DNA from: Enterobacter sp. EA-1
GTDB lineage: Bacteria > Pseudomonadota > Gammaproteobacteria > Enterobacterales > Enterobacteriaceae
Assembly: GCA_002886105.1 (NCBI GenBank)
Contig: CP025776.1
Location: forward strand, 1,860,001 to 1,924,000
Length of the DNA stretch: 64,000 bases
Direction: 5' to 3'
In this document: in pieces, positions 12,833 to 23,723 of the stretch
Layout of the letters: every line of letters begins with the position of its first letter
Position numbering within the stretch: position 1 is the first letter of the stretch
Translations under genes and position numbers: made by a program
The notes under the pieces: model-generated
Databases searched by the model: none
Seen by the model: the letters and a program-made list of their open reading frames with translations, nothing else
Told to the model about the DNA's origin: nothing

Positions 12833-14497
12833 TTAACCCAGTTCATTCGGATCGATGGCGGCCGGGATGTTTTTAATCTCTTCCCAGCGTTCGCCCTGCA
12901 GGCGATAGCCTGTTGCCGGACCGGCATAATCATTGACGTCATTGACGGCCGACAGCACCGGCCGTCGCCAACGATGATGGCGGAGGTGTGCAGGTAATCC
13001 CCGGTCAGCTTGGCTTTCTGAATGTTGAGCATGTCCTGCGCCACATCGTTAAAGCTGCCCTGCGCCAGCGCTTTCACCCACTTCCAGCCCGTTACGGTTT
13101 TTGTTGATGATCTCCTGCGCAAACTTGATGTCTTCGACGATGTTGCGCTCCGGCATATCTTTGAACCGTGGGCATAGGTCGCGGCTTCCACCTCTTCATC
13201 GGTGATGGGAGGCAAGCCCATTCCGGCAAAGACGGCCTGTAACGCGCGGGCCGCTTTATTACGAATGGCGATCACGTCCTCTTCGCGCACCGGGCGCAGG
13301 CCACCGTCAACTTTCAGATCGCGTTGTAAGACGTTGTAATCATCAAAGTCTTCCGCATCTTCGTTGGAGCCGGCGAACATGTTGTCGTAGTTCGGCACGG
13401 CGGAATAACCGGATGAAATAAAGTCGGTGCCGGGCAGAAATTGCATCAGCAAACGTGCGGTACGCCGCATATCGGAGTGGGTAAAGGTCTGGTCGTTACT
13501 GGAGGCACATTCGGATCCAGCGCGGAGCAGATCAGGTTTTCCGCCAGCACGGCGCGGATACCGGACGGCACCGCCGACGGCACGCCGATACAGCTGACCG
13601 AGCCATTTTGCAGCCCCTGAACGCCAGCCGCTTTGGTGATGTAAATACAGCGTGCTTCGAGGTAGAGCATCGATTTGCCTTCGGCGTAGCCCATCTGCAC
13701 TTCGGAGCCGGAACCGGAGGTAAAGCGCATTTTCAACCCGCGCGAGGCGTATGAAGAGGCGAGGAAACCTTTGGACCACGGGGTATCGTCACCGTCGGTG
13801 AAGACCGGTTCGGTGCCATACACCGAGATGGTCTCTGCGTAACAGGTGTGTCCGAGCATGCCAAGCTTCAGCTCGGTGGCTTCCTCCAGCGAACACTGGG
13901 TTAACACGCCGGGCGACCCACCCTCGGGAACCCACCAGTAAAGCGATGGCGTTAAACGGTGCATAACGCGCAACGGCAACGGTGGTCTCCTGTTCGTCAA
14001 ACCCACGCCACGCCCCTTCGGCGGCATCGGCGGCAATCTGCACCGGGTTGTCTTTCACGTTGGTGACGTGTGCCTGCTGCGACGGTGTGCGACGGGCGCG
14101 CATTTTCTGCATCGCCATCATCATCTCCACCACGTTCATGTGCGACATCACCTCGACAATTTTCGCCGGGGTCATTGCCGTGGTCATGGCACAATCGCGC
14201 TGCGCTTGATGTTGGGATCGCACAGCATATTGGCGAGTTTGACTGAATCCATCGCCATCACTTCTTCGGCGCGATCCAGATTGATGCCATAGCGGGCGAT
14301 GAAGTGATCAATCAGGTCGAACTGGCTGGCGGACTTGCCATCAAGCTCGGTGACCACACCGTTGACGATGCGGATGGAAGGTTTGGGATCGTTCGGGCTT
14401 TCCATAGCGATAAAGCCTTCTTCAATCCACTCCTTCACAAAGCCGTCCTCGGGTTAACAGGGCGTTTCGCCAGCGCTTCAAATCGTTTCGATCTCAT
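12833..14497 (-). CDS. pduC: PduC diol dehydratase large subunit (frameshifted)
   Basis: Catalytic alpha subunit (TIM barrel) of adenosylcobalamin-dependent propanediol dehydratase; it turns 1,2-propanediol into propionaldehyde. The span is exactly 555 codons with stop, the family size, so inserted and deleted bases cancel overall. Seen: MRSKRFEALAKRPVN, DHFIARYGINLDRAEEVM, CIGVPSAVPSGIRAVLAENL, and ADEDFDDYNVLQRDLKVDGG-like segments. Shifts occur near 14450, 14200, 13930, 13510, 13180, 13090 and 12960, each leaving conserved protein on both sides. Confidence 0.96.
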
Positions 14498-14515
14498 GAA
14501 ACAGCCTCTCTGTTA

Positions 14516-15324
14516 TCAGATGTAGGACGGGCGGTCGTTTTTCGGCTCTGCGCCGAGCGTGCCGAGCACGGTTTTGCCGATTTCGCGGGCGGAAATCACC
14601 GCTCCCGGCGCACTGCGCCGGAGTCGCCGGAGATGATCAGGATCGCCTCGTTACTGAAGCTGGTGCCTTTTGCCGGCGAGCTGTACGCCACCACTTCCAC
14701 ATTGGCGGACTTCAACGCGGTATCCGCCATCAGTACGCCAACCGATGCGGGCGCGCCGACAATCACCCCGCAGGAGCGGCCCACCGGGGCGCCGAAGGCT
14801 TTTCCAGCGCGTAACTGGCGCGGGCGGTGTATTGCAACTCGATATGCCCGGCCTCGTTGGCGTAGACGTCGCCAAAGGTGCGGTCCAGCTCTTTCAGCGC
14901 CACTTCAATCGCGCGTTTTACGTCGGAGACATCGTTGCCGCCGAACAGGATCAGCGAACCGTGGCCCGCGCCGCCTTTGGTATCGCGCGGGAGTTCAATG
15001 CTGACCACTTCGGTATTGGTGGCTTTGACTGCTTCATCCGCCGCCATAATGTGCGGGCCTGCGCCGGTACGTGCCCCTAAAATGCCGATGGAGCGAAAGC
15101 GTTTTTCCAGCTTCATTGCGTCGAGCAGGGCGCTGTCTACGTTGGCGATCACGGGCCAACGGTGTCGCCAATCGCCGTGCCGACAAACTCCGTTAAACTG
15201 CAGCTTTTTTCTGCCATAGCCGTCTCTCGTTTGGTGTGGGTTGCAGTGGGGGAAGCCCTGGGGGAGCCGATACGCGCGCTACCACCTGAGCCATGATCTG
15301 TTCCACCAGTTCATTGCTGCTCAT
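14516..15324 (-). CDS. pduB: PduB/PduB' trimeric shell protein (frameshifted)
   Basis: Tandem BMC-domain shell protein of about 270 residues. [39 protein letters not shown] and [19 protein letters not shown] match the two domains. An internal ATG at 15217 ([11 protein letters not shown]) would give the shorter PduB' form made in Salmonella. The N-terminal extension ([15 protein letters not shown]) is specific to full PduB and links shell to cargo. Shifts lie near 15265, 15150, 14795 and 14610. The start overlaps the pduA stop (CAATGAGC). Confidence 0.94.
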
Positions 15325-15605
15325 TGGCTCATTCCTTTCGGTAAGATTTTTTCAACGTCAGTGTGCGGGCGCGGGATAACGTGTACGGCTTTCACTTCAC
15401 CCACCTGTGCGGCGGCTGCGGCACCAGCATCGGTTGCGGCTTTTACGGTGCCAACATCGCCGCGAACAATAACGGTCACCGAGGCCGGAGCCTATTTTTC
15501 GTAGCCTACTAACACGACATTGGCCGATTTCACCATGGCGTCCGCCGCTTCAATTGCCGCGGTTAAGCCTTTGGTTTCCACCATTCCTAATGCTTCTTGT
15601 TGCAT
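15321..15605 (-). CDS. pduA: PduA hexameric shell protein (paired indels)
   Basis: First gene of the pdu operon: single BMC-domain major shell protein, exactly 94 codons plus stop. [33 protein letters not shown] and the C-terminus [14 protein letters not shown] match. In the [10 protein letters not shown] stretch one A is missing from a run (creating TAG) and a C is inserted about ten bases later, restoring frame (15492-15503). I therefore treat it as an intact gene with a local error. A GAGG ribosome site lies just upstream of ATG 15605. Confidence 0.94.
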
Positions 15606-16132
15606 AAAAACCTCGGTAAGGTTGCCCTGATGGTCGGACTATACAAATAAGCGAGGAAAAGAATGGCTCTCTTGAAAATACGTTAAAAACTTCCCCGGCG
15701 ATATCAGGTGAATAAATTGTCTGGATAAAATTCATATCATTGAAATTGTTGGTTATTTTATATTTTGTTGAATAGTAAAATATTGTTATTGCTCCGTCAG
15801 GTTTACACTTTTCAGCGTGACAAAAAATAAACGGGGTGTGTTATTTGCGCGTGCGGAAAGATTCTGTGAGCAAGGCTGTAAATCAGCGCAGGAAAATAAC
15901 AATAATTTGTTATTTATTTTCCCTGAATAGCGGTATTGGCACGCGCGGGAATAGTGATAATAAAGAAATGGCGAGAGCAAAATAGTGTTATCGCGACACG
16001 ACTTTTTAGGGGTTTTGCGCCTGAGGTTGCCAACACTTTTCATGCGCGGATTTCTATAGTGAGCGGCGTTGTACTCTGCCGCCAGCTTCAGGGGTGCTGG
16101 TGAGGTCTGACTCTACACCGGAAGGTGACATA
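15606..16132. promoter_or_regulatory. pduA/pduF divergent control region
   Basis: AT-rich 527-base gap between divergent pduA and pduF. Hexamers TATAGT, good -10 boxes, occur on the minus strand at 15638-15643 and on the plus strand at 16055-16060; neither has a convincing -35 box at the normal distance. This fits activation by PocR, known to control pdu in Salmonella. Copies of TTGTTAT lie at 15783-15789 and 15907-15913, and its complement at 15897-15903; these are candidate regulator sites by inference only. Confidence 0.55.
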
Positions 16133-16933
16133 ATGAATGATTCGCTAAAGGCGCAATGCATCGCCGAGTTTTTAGGCACCGGGCTGTTTTTGTTTTTCGG
16201 GGATCGGCTGCCTCTGCGCCATGAAGGTCGCCGGCGCGACGCTGGGATTGTGGGAGATCTGCATTATCTGGGGCACGGGCATTTCGCTGGCGGTATACCT
16301 GACCGCCGGGATTTCGGGGGCGCATCTCAACCCGGCGATCACCATCGCGCTGTGGTTGTTTGCCTGTTTTCCGGGGCGCAAAGTGCTGCCTTACTGCGTG
16401 GCGCAAATCGCCGGGGCGTTTGGTGGCGCGGCGGTGGCTTATCTGTTGTACCGCAATCTGTTTCTCGAGTATGAAGCTGCGCACCAGCTGGTGCGGGGCA
16501 GCATTGAAAGCCTGCAACTGGCGGCGTTGTTTACCACCTATCCCGCCGCGGCGCTGGAATGTCTGGCAGGCGGGGCTGGTGGAAGTCATCATCACCTCGA
16601 TTCTGATGTGCGTGATCATGGCGTTGACCGATGACGGCAACGGCGTACCGCGTGGGCCGTTAGCGCCGTTGCTCATTGGTGTGCTGGTGGTGATCGGCGC
16701 GTCCATGGGGCCGCTCACCGGCTTTGCCATGAACCCGGCGCGTGACTTCGGGCCAAAACTGTTTGTCTTTTTCGCCGGTTGGGGAGAGGTGGCATTCACC
16801 GGCGGGCGTGAGGATCCCGTACTTTATCGTTCCGATTGTTGCGCCAATTATTGGCGCCTGCGGCGGTGCGGCTTGCTACCGATATCTGATTGGCAAAAAT
16901 CTGCCCTGTAATAGCTGCAAGCTGGAAGGTTAA
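16133..16933 (+). CDS. pduF: PduF propanediol diffusion facilitator (frameshifted)
   Basis: MIP/aquaglyceroporin family, about 266 residues, for 1,2-propanediol entry through the inner membrane. The two pore motifs are visible as SGAHLNPAIT and FAMNPARDFGP. The N-terminus MNDSLKAQCIAEFLGTGLFLFFG and the C-terminus GKNLPCNSCKLEG match Salmonella PduF. Shifts occur near 16205, 16560 and 16805. AAGGTG precedes the ATG. Confidence 0.94.
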
Positions 16934-16974
16934 AACGTATTTCGTGATCTGCTTTCCCGAAAGCAATAAATGGC

Positions 16975-16997
16975 CTCCCAGGGATGGGAGACTTTTG
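16975..16997 (+). terminator. Rho-independent terminator after pduF
   Basis: Six-base-pair stem CTCCCA/TGGGAG with a GGGA loop, followed by ACTTTTGTT. It lies 41 bases after the pduF stop. The T run is short, so strength is uncertain. Confidence 0.5.
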
Positions 16998-17115
16998 TTA
17001 TGTTGATTTCAGTTTAGCGACATATCTTATGAAATATATGTTATTGACGTTATCAGTCGCGTAAACAAATAGCCTGTTTATAACAATAAATTAAAATTCA
17101 CTGAGAGGTTTTATC

Positions 17116-18028
17116 ATGATTTCTGCGAGTGCGCTCAACTCGGAACTCATTAATAAAATCGCCCGAGTTTTGCTCAAGCCACCGGGTTGGCCGTTGTTGT
17201 GGTGAATATCCACGGCGAAGAGATCTCCGGGCTGTTTAATTTCACCCCGTTTTGCCAGCGCATGCGCCAGCATCCGCAGCACAGCGATCGCTGCCGCATG
17301 AGCGATCGCTGTGGCGGGTTCGAAGCGTCGAAATCCAACCAGCCCTGCATCTATCGCTGCCATGCCGGATTAACCGACTTCTCTATTCCGTTGGTGATTG
17401 CCGGGCATCTGGTGGGATTTGTGCTCTGTGGACAGGTGCGTTTGCGCGAGAACAGCGGCGTGGAACTGGTGGACATTCTCAATATTGATGACCGCTGGCA
17501 GGCCGATCCGGTACTGATGGACGCGTTCCACAGTGTGCCGGAAATGGATTACTCGCGGGTTATTGCTTCCAGCGGATCTGTTGCAGCTTATTGTCGATAA
17601 CTGTCTGGAAAAAACAGATTAATTTTGTGGTTATCAAAGATCAGCAATCCCCTGACGCGAGCCATACGCCGCGCAACCCGAGGGCCGCATGACAGCAAAA
17701 TGAAAAAAGCGCTGCGCTATATTGACGCGCATCTTTCCGATGAGCTGCGGCTGGAGGACGTAGCGGCGCACGTTTATCTCAGCCCTTACTACTTCCAGTA
17801 AATTATTCAAAAAATACCGAGGGCATTGGCTTTAACGCGTGGGTGAACCTCCAGCGTATGGCCAGCGCCCGTGAAATGCTGTGCCACAGCGACTGGAGCA
17901 TCGCCAGTATTGCGCGCAATTTAGGATTTTCGCAAACCAGCTATTTTTGCAAAGTATTTCGCCAGACTTACCGGGTGACGCCGCAGGCCTTCCGTTTGCA
18001 GAATAATGCAAACTATGACGGGGATTAA
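17116..18028 (+). CDS. pocR: PocR AraC-family activator of pdu and cob (frameshifted)
   Basis: Two-domain regulator of about 303 residues. The N-terminal PocR sensory domain has FTPFCQRMRQHPQHSDRC and CGGFEASKSNQPCIYRCHAGLTD with clustered cysteines, and HLVGFVLCGQVRL. The C-terminal double helix-turn-helix reads DVAAHVYLSPYYF and SIASIARNLGFSQTSYFCKVFR. In Salmonella PocR with propanediol switches on both pdu and cob, which lie on either side here. Shifts lie near 17165, 17585, 17650 and 17800. Confidence 0.94.
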
Positions 18029-18239
18029 ATTTCCGATAGCAATATTTTGTTATTCGAATATGGCGTAATAATCATCTGAATCAAGACTGCATAAGGCTTT
18101 AATCTACGGGGTGAGCAATAAATTGTTATAGCGCAACAAATTATTGTTTACGTCCCGATAAACTGAACCAGTTTTTATTTCCCTGCTGCGATATAGTGCA
18201 TTCAGGGACAACATTACGGTGATAATTGCACACCGTGAT
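18029..18239 (+). promoter_or_regulatory. pocR-cbiA intergenic region with long inverted repeat
   Basis: Contains TTGTTAT at 18047-18053 and, at 18116-18146, a 12-7-12 inverted repeat (CAATAAATTGTT, spacer, AACAAATTATTG; one mismatched pair). The same heptamer occurs in the pdu control region, so PocR binding is a reasonable inference. The repeat is upstream of the riboswitch, where the cbi promoter should be. Confidence 0.5.
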
Positions 18240-18405
18240 GAATAATCCATCCGGTTACGCCGCACGCTGTTGCGGCAGGGAAGGGGTGAAAATCCCCCGC
18301 AGCCCCCGCTGCTGTGATGCTGACAACCCCGTAATCACCACTGATCGCAGGATCGGGAAGGACGGGCGAGGATGACGCTAAGCCAGAAGACCGACCTGAT
18401 GGGCA
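18240..18405 (+). ncRNA. Adenosylcobalamin riboswitch (cobalamin leader)
   Basis: The conserved core elements follow one another: GGGAAGGGGTGAAAATCCC, then GCAGCCCCCGCTGCTGTGAT, CCACTG, a GGGAAGG helix and the B12 box AGCCAGAAGACCGACC at about 18380-18396. It lies about 110 bases upstream of cbiA in the plus orientation, the position of the known cob leader in Salmonella. It should reduce cbi/cob expression when adenosylcobalamin is plentiful. Outer boundaries are estimated. Confidence 0.93.
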
Positions 18406-18514
18406 GTTATCAACAACTTCGGTGGGAAGTGGGTTGCTCAGAAGCGTACAGTCGACAGACTGGGCAGATGCGCGTCCTGACTTCACCTTTTCCACCCGCT
18501 ACGGGGCTTCAGGA

Positions 18515-19888
18515 ATGTCAGACAGGCGCAGCGCCTTTATCCTTGCCGGCACGGGCAGCGGCTGTGGGAAAACCACCGTCACGCTCGGGTTGCTCACCGT
18601 TTTGCAGCGCCTCGGCCTGCGCGTGCAGCCTTTAAAGTCGGCCCGGACTATATCGACACCGCACAGCGCCGTTACCGGCGTTCCTTCCCGCAATCTCGAC
18701 AGTTTTATGCTGCCGGAACCCACGCTTAATGCCCTGTTTACACAGCATCTGCCCGCCGCTGACGTTGCCGTTATCGAAGGCGTGATGGGGCTGTTCGACG
18801 GTTACGGCACCGATCCCCACTATTGCAGCAGCGCCGGGCTGGCAAAACAGCTTGGCGTGCCGGTGATCCTGCTGGTGGACGGCAAAGCGGTCTCCACGTC
18901 GATTGCCGCCACGGTGATGGGCTTTTGCCATTTCGACCCGCAGTTGCCGATTGCCGGGGTGATTGTTAATCGCGTCAACAGCGACAGCCACTATCAACTG
19001 CTGAAACAGGCCATCGAACATTACTGTGCGGTGCCGGTGCTGGGGTATGTGCCGACCGTGCCGGGCGTGGCGCTGCCCGAACGCCACCTTGGGCTGGTCA
19101 CTGCCCGCGAATCCATCGTGGATGCGCAACCTTGGCGTGACTTTGCCGACCGCCCCGGCGCAGACCGTGGATATCCACCGTTTGCTCGCCCTGAGCGCCA
19201 TTACCCGTCTGCCGGAAGGCGATATCCCTTCCTGTGAGCAACAACAGGAAGGGGGCGCCGTTGACGCTCGCGCTGGCGGACGACGAAGCCTTCAACTTTT
19301 ACTACCCGGATAACCTGCTGCTGCTGGAACGCGCTGGCGTCCGTATTGTGCGTTTCAGTCCATTGCATGACCGCGCATTGCCGGCGTGCCAGATGGTGTG
19401 GCTGGGCGGGGGCTACCCGGAACTGCATGCGCGTGCTCTGTCGGCCAATCAGCCGATGCGTGACGCCATCCGCGCCGCCCACCAGCGCGGCGTGGCGATC
19501 TACGCCGAGTGCGGCGGTCTGATGTACCTCGGCACCACGCTGTGTGATGCCGACGGCCACCGCTGGCCGATGGCGGATGTTATCCCCGGTCACAGTGTGA
19601 TGGGCAAACGGCTGACCCGCTTTGGTTACTGTGAAGCCCGCGCCACGCAACAGACGCTACTCGCGGCACTGGGCGAGACCCTGCGGGGGCATGATTCCAT
19701 TACTCCGACTTTACCCCGCAGCATGCTGCCGTGCTGGATTGCTACAAAACCCGCGATGGCGAGGTGTTGAAACGCTGGCAGGGCGGCTGGCAAGTGGGGA
19801 ATACCTTCGCCAGCTATCTGCATCTGCATTTCGGGCAACGCCCGCAGATGCTCAACCACTGGTTTCGCGCCGCCGAGGCGCCTTATGA
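18515..19888 (+). CDS. cbiA: CbiA cobyrinate a,c-diamide synthase (frameshifted)
   Basis: First gene of the cobalamin operon, about 457 residues. The N-terminal ATP-binding P-loop AGTGSGCGKTTVTLGLL lies near residues 11-27; VIEGVMGLFDGYG and the C-terminal class I glutamine amidotransferase with AECGGLMYLG (catalytic Cys) follow. It amidates cobyrinate at carboxylates a and c. Shifts near 18635, 19130, 19240, 19690 and 19870 split it. The repaired stop TGA overlaps the cbiB start. Confidence 0.94.
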
Positions 19889-20839
19889 CGTTACTGGCAT
19901 GGTGTGCGGCGTTTCTGCTCGATCGTCTGCTTGGCGACCCGCCGCACTGGCCGCACCCGGTGCGCTGGATTGGCGCGCTGATTACGCACATCCAGCGCGG
20001 GGTGCGCCAGTGTTGTCACAGTGATGTTGCGCTGCGCATTGGCGGCGGTGTGATGTGGTTGCTGGTGGTGGGTATTACACCGGGCGGTGAGCTGGGGCGT
20101 GCTGACGTTTGCGACGACGGTCCATCCGTGGTTGGGCTGGTGTGTGCAGGTGTGGGTAATCTACACCACGCTGGCGACGCGCTGCCCTGGCGGATATGGC
20201 GCGGGATGTGGAAAACGCGCTGCGCCGTGGTTCGCTCAGCGACAGCCGCGAAAAATTGTCGTGGATTGTCGGGCGCGACACGGCGCAACTGCAACCACCG
20301 CAGATCACCCGCGCGGTGGTGGAAACCGTGGCGGAAAACACCGTCGACGGCGTGATTGCGCCGCTGTTCTTTTACTGATCGGCGGCGCGCCGCTGGCCAT
20401 GGCCTATAAAGCGGTCAACACGCTGGACTCGATGGTTGGTTACAAACATGAAAAATACCGCGCCATTGGCATGGTCAGCGCCCGGCTGGACGATGTGGCG
20501 AACTTCATTCCGGCGCGGCTGAGCTGGTTACTGCTGAGCGCCGCGACCCTATTGTGCGGCTATAACGCCCGCAACGCATTTCATATCGGTTTTCGCGATC
20601 GGCGCAATCACAGTAGCCCCAACTGCGGCCGGAAGGCACCGTTGCCGGGGCGCTGGGCGTACGCCCAGCGGCGGCCCGAATGACTACTTCGGCGAACGCG
20701 TCGAAAAAACCGGATTGGCGATGAACGCCGCGCCATTGAAGTGGATGACATCCCACGAACCATTGGCCTGATGTGGGTAGCTTCCACGCTGGCGCTGGCG
20801 TTGTTTGCACTGACGCATTACCTACTGGCGGGAGCCTGA
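19885..20839 (+). CDS. cbiB: CbiB adenosylcobinamide-phosphate synthase (frameshifted)
   Basis: Inner-membrane enzyme that attaches the aminopropanol (phosphate) arm to cobyrate; about 318 residues. Recognisable: LLAWCAAFLLDRLLGDPPHWPHPVRWIG at the N-terminus (read in part), AYKAVNTLDSMVGYKHEKYR and ARLDDVANFIPARLSWLLL. The C-terminus ALFALTHYLLAGA ends at TGA 20839. Several shifts lie between 20090 and 20700. Confidence 0.93.
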
Positions 20840-20841
20840 GG

Positions 20842-21470
20842 ATGGAAAAAATGGATTACTTGCAGCAACCGCAGGCTGTGAGGCCAAAGTTTTGTCATTA
20901 TCGGCGAGATCATTCGCGACACCCGTCCTGATTACCGTTTTGCCAGCCCGCTGCATGAAGCGGTGATCAAACGGGTCATTCACACCACCGCCGATTTTGA
21001 CTGGCTGGATATTCTGCACTTCTCCCCCGGATGCGCTGGAAAGCTTGTGTACGGCGATTACGCAGTTGCTCCCTCTACCGACACCACCATGGCGCTCTCC
21101 GGCATTAATAAAACGCTGCTGGCGCAGTTTGGCGGCGAGGTGCGGTGTTATATCTCCGACCCGCGTGTGGTGCGCAGAGCCAAGGCGGACGGCATCACCC
21201 GCTCTATGGCGGCGGTGGATCTGGCGCTGGGTGAAGAGGAAAAAATCTTTGTCTTTGGCAATGCCCCCACCGCACTGTTCCGCTTGCTCGAACATAAGGC
21301 GCAGGTCAGCGGCGTGGTGGGCGTGCCGGTCGTTTTGTGGGCGCGGAAGAGTCGAAGAAGCTGGTGGCAAGTGGTTTACCGGCGATTGCCGCCCGTGGTC
21401 GCAAAGGGGGCAGCAACGTCGCCGCCGCCATTATCATGCCTTGCTCTACAGCCTGCGGGAGGCGCAATGG
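20842..21470 (+). CDS. cbiC: CbiC cobalt-precorrin-8 methylmutase (frameshifted)
   Basis: Moves the methyl group from C11 to C12 in precorrin-8; about 210 residues. [53 protein letters not shown] and the conserved [13 protein letters not shown] are visible; the end reads [10 protein letters not shown]...[10 protein letters not shown]. In this sequence the frame runs on past the expected stop to 21506; by family comparison the real end is at the cbiD start near 21467-21470. Shifts lie near 20890, 21030 and 21340. Confidence 0.92.
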
Positions 21471-22570
21471 CAGGCCGCCTTCGACGACCCGGTGGCACAA
21501 CGGTAAAGCGCTACGCAAAGGCTACACCACCGGCTCCTGCGCCACGGCGGCGGCAAAGTCGCCGCGCTGATGGTCTGCGCCAGCACATCATTCCGGTGTC
21601 GATGTCACGCCTTCCGGCGTCACGCTGCGTCTCAACGTGGAATCTCCGCATATTGAAGGCCAGCAGGCGATGGCCGCTATCCGCAAAAGACGGGGGCGAC
21701 GATGTGGACGCGACGCATGGCATGCTGATTTTGCCCGCGTGACGGTAAACGACAGCGGTGATATTACGCTGCGCGGCGGCGAAGGGGGTGGGGCGGGTAA
21801 CCCGTAAAGGCATTGGCCTCGCGGTGGGCGAAGCGGCGATCAATCGCACGCCACGGCAGACTATTGAGGCCGCCGTGCGTGAAGTGATTGGCCCGACACG
21901 CGGCGCGGAGGTGGAAATTTTCGCCCGGAAGGGGAAGCGCGGGCGAAGAAAACCTATAACGGGCGGCTTGGCATCCTTGGGGGTATTTCGATCATTGGCA
22001 CTACCGGCATCGTGACGCCGATGTCGGAAGAGAGCTGGAAACGTTCGCTGTCGCTGGAGCTGGAGCAAAAACGCGCGGGCGGGATGGAGCGGGTGATCCT
22101 CGTCCCCGGCAACCACGGCGAGCGTTTCGTTCGCGAACAACTGGGCGTCTCCGGCGAGCTTTGTGATGAGTAACCGTGGGCTACATGATCGAAGAAGCGG
22201 TGCGCATGGGCTACCGGCAGATTGTGCTGGTGGGCCACCGCAAGCTGGTGAAAATCGCCGCAGGTATCTTTCATACCCACAGCCACATTGCCGATGCGCG
22301 TATGGAAACCCCCGGTCGCGCACCGGCGCGCCGCACGCGTTGCTGCTGGCGGTCAGCGACTGCGATACCACCGAAGCAGCGATGGAGCATATCGACGCCG
22401 CCGGGTTTAACCATCTCTATGACCATCTGGCTCGGCGGACGCGCATTGAGCAGATGCTGCGCTTCACGCAAACCCCGCCACAGTGCGACGCCATTATGTT
22501 CTCTTTTGATAACAAAGTTCTGGGCGCTAACCGCTCGCCAGAGGCGATTGCCCGGGAGCTGCAATGCTGA
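21467..22570 (+). CDS. cbiD: CbiD cobalt-precorrin-5B C1-methyltransferase (frameshifted)
   Basis: Methylates C1 during anaerobic corrin ring contraction; about 367 residues. [76 protein letters not shown] and [14 protein letters not shown] are all family signatures. The start is uncertain because an indel sits at the cbiC/cbiD junction; the ATG at 21467 fits the coupled arrangement. Shifts lie near 21490, 21560, 21690, 21780, 21940 and 22165. The stop at 22570 overlaps cbiE. Confidence 0.92.
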
Positions 22571-23167
22571 CGATAGCGGGTATGGGACCGGGTCATCTTG
22601 CCCTGATGACGCCGCGGGCATTAGAGGCCGTGGCGCAGGCGGATGTGCTGGTCGGCGGTAAGCGCCATCTGGGCGCAATTCCGGCATTTAGCGGTGAAGT
22701 GCGTGCGCTGGATAGCGACATCCCCGCGCTGCTTGCCCCGGCTGGAGCAACAGACGGCGCGACGGGTGGTGGTGCTGGCCTCCGGCGATCCGTTGTTTTA
22801 CGGCATCGGCACCCGGCTGGTCGCGCACTTTGGCATTGAACAGTTGCAGATTATCCCGGTATCAGCGCGCGCAGTATCTGTGCCGCGCACCGGGATCGAC
22901 ATGACGACATCTGGCTGACCAGCAGCCACGGGCGTGAGGTGGATTTTGACCGGCTTGTCCGCGAGCCCAAAGTGGCGATGGTTACCGATGCGCGCTGTGG
23001 CCCGAAAGCCATTGCCGATGCGCTTATCGCCCGCGGCGCCGCCAATCGCTGGCTGGTGATTGGTGAGAATCTTGGCATGGACAACGAGCGTATCCAGCGG
23101 TTGCGACCCGCGGATGTTCAGGCGCAATACGAGGATGAATGTGGTGGTGATCCTCAATGAAAGATGA
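22564..23167 (+). CDS. cbiE: CbiE cobalt-precorrin-7 C5-methyltransferase (frameshifted)
   Basis: SAM-dependent tetrapyrrole methylase fold, about 200 residues. It starts [20 protein letters not shown] and carries [22 protein letters not shown] and [22 protein letters not shown]. Shifts near 22740, 22865 and 23145; after the last one the frame reads [10 protein letters not shown] and stops at 23167, overlapping cbiT by 11 bases. CbiE and CbiT are the two halves of the aerobic enzyme CobL. Confidence 0.92.
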
Positions 23168-23723
23168 GCTGTTTATTCGTGGCGAAAAGGTACCGATGAC
23201 CAAAGAAGCGGTGCGTGCGCTGGCGCTGTCAAAGCTGGAGCTGCATCAGGCGCGCCACCTGATCGATATTGGCGCGGGAACCGGCAGCGTCAGCATTGAA
23301 GCGGCGCTCGCCCACCCACAGCTGCGGGTGACCGCCATTGAGCGTAACCCGGCAGCGCTCGGGCTGCTGGAAGAGAACTGCCTGCATTTTGACTGCCACA
23401 ACATTGCCATTGTTGCCGGGGTCGCACCGCTGTTCGTTGAACAACCGGCGGACGCGGTGTTTATGGGCGGCAGCGGCGGCAACCTGACGCAACTGATTGA
23501 CTGGTCACTGGCGCAACTGCACCCCGGCGGCCGACTGGTGATGACCTTTATCCTGCAGGAAAACCTCAACGCTGCGCTGGCGCACCTTGCCGCCCGCCAT
23601 GTTGCCGCGCTGGATTGCCAGCAGATCCAGTCTCCTGCTCACCGGGCTTGGCAGTGGTCACTACTTCCAAACCGAATAATCCCGTTTTTTGATTTCCTGC
23701 GAAAGGAGAAACACCATGGCTGA
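23157..23723 (+). CDS. cbiT: CbiT cobalt-precorrin-6B C15-methyltransferase/decarboxylase
   Basis: Class I SAM methyltransferase, 188 residues. It starts [20 protein letters not shown], has the SAM loop [17 protein letters not shown] and the motif [18 protein letters not shown]. It methylates C15 and removes the C12 acetate carboxyl. The frame is mostly open; a pair of indels near 23630 and 23690 garbles part of the tail, and the final KEKHHG returns to the family pattern. The stop overlaps the cbiF start. Confidence 0.94.
   Translation: MKDELFIRGEKVPMTKEAVRALALSKLELHQARHLIDIGAGTGSVSIEAALAHPQLRVTAIERNPAALGLLEENCLHFDCHNIAIVAGVAPLFVEQPADAVFMGGSGGNLTQLIDWSLAQLHPGGRLVMTFILQENLNAALAHLAARHVAALDCQQIQSPAHRAWQWSLLPNRIIPFFDFLRKEKHHG

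Noticed and set aside
21511-22371. Minus-strand open frame (286 codons) opposite cbiD
   Set aside because: Antisense shadow of CbiD; no protein-like motifs.
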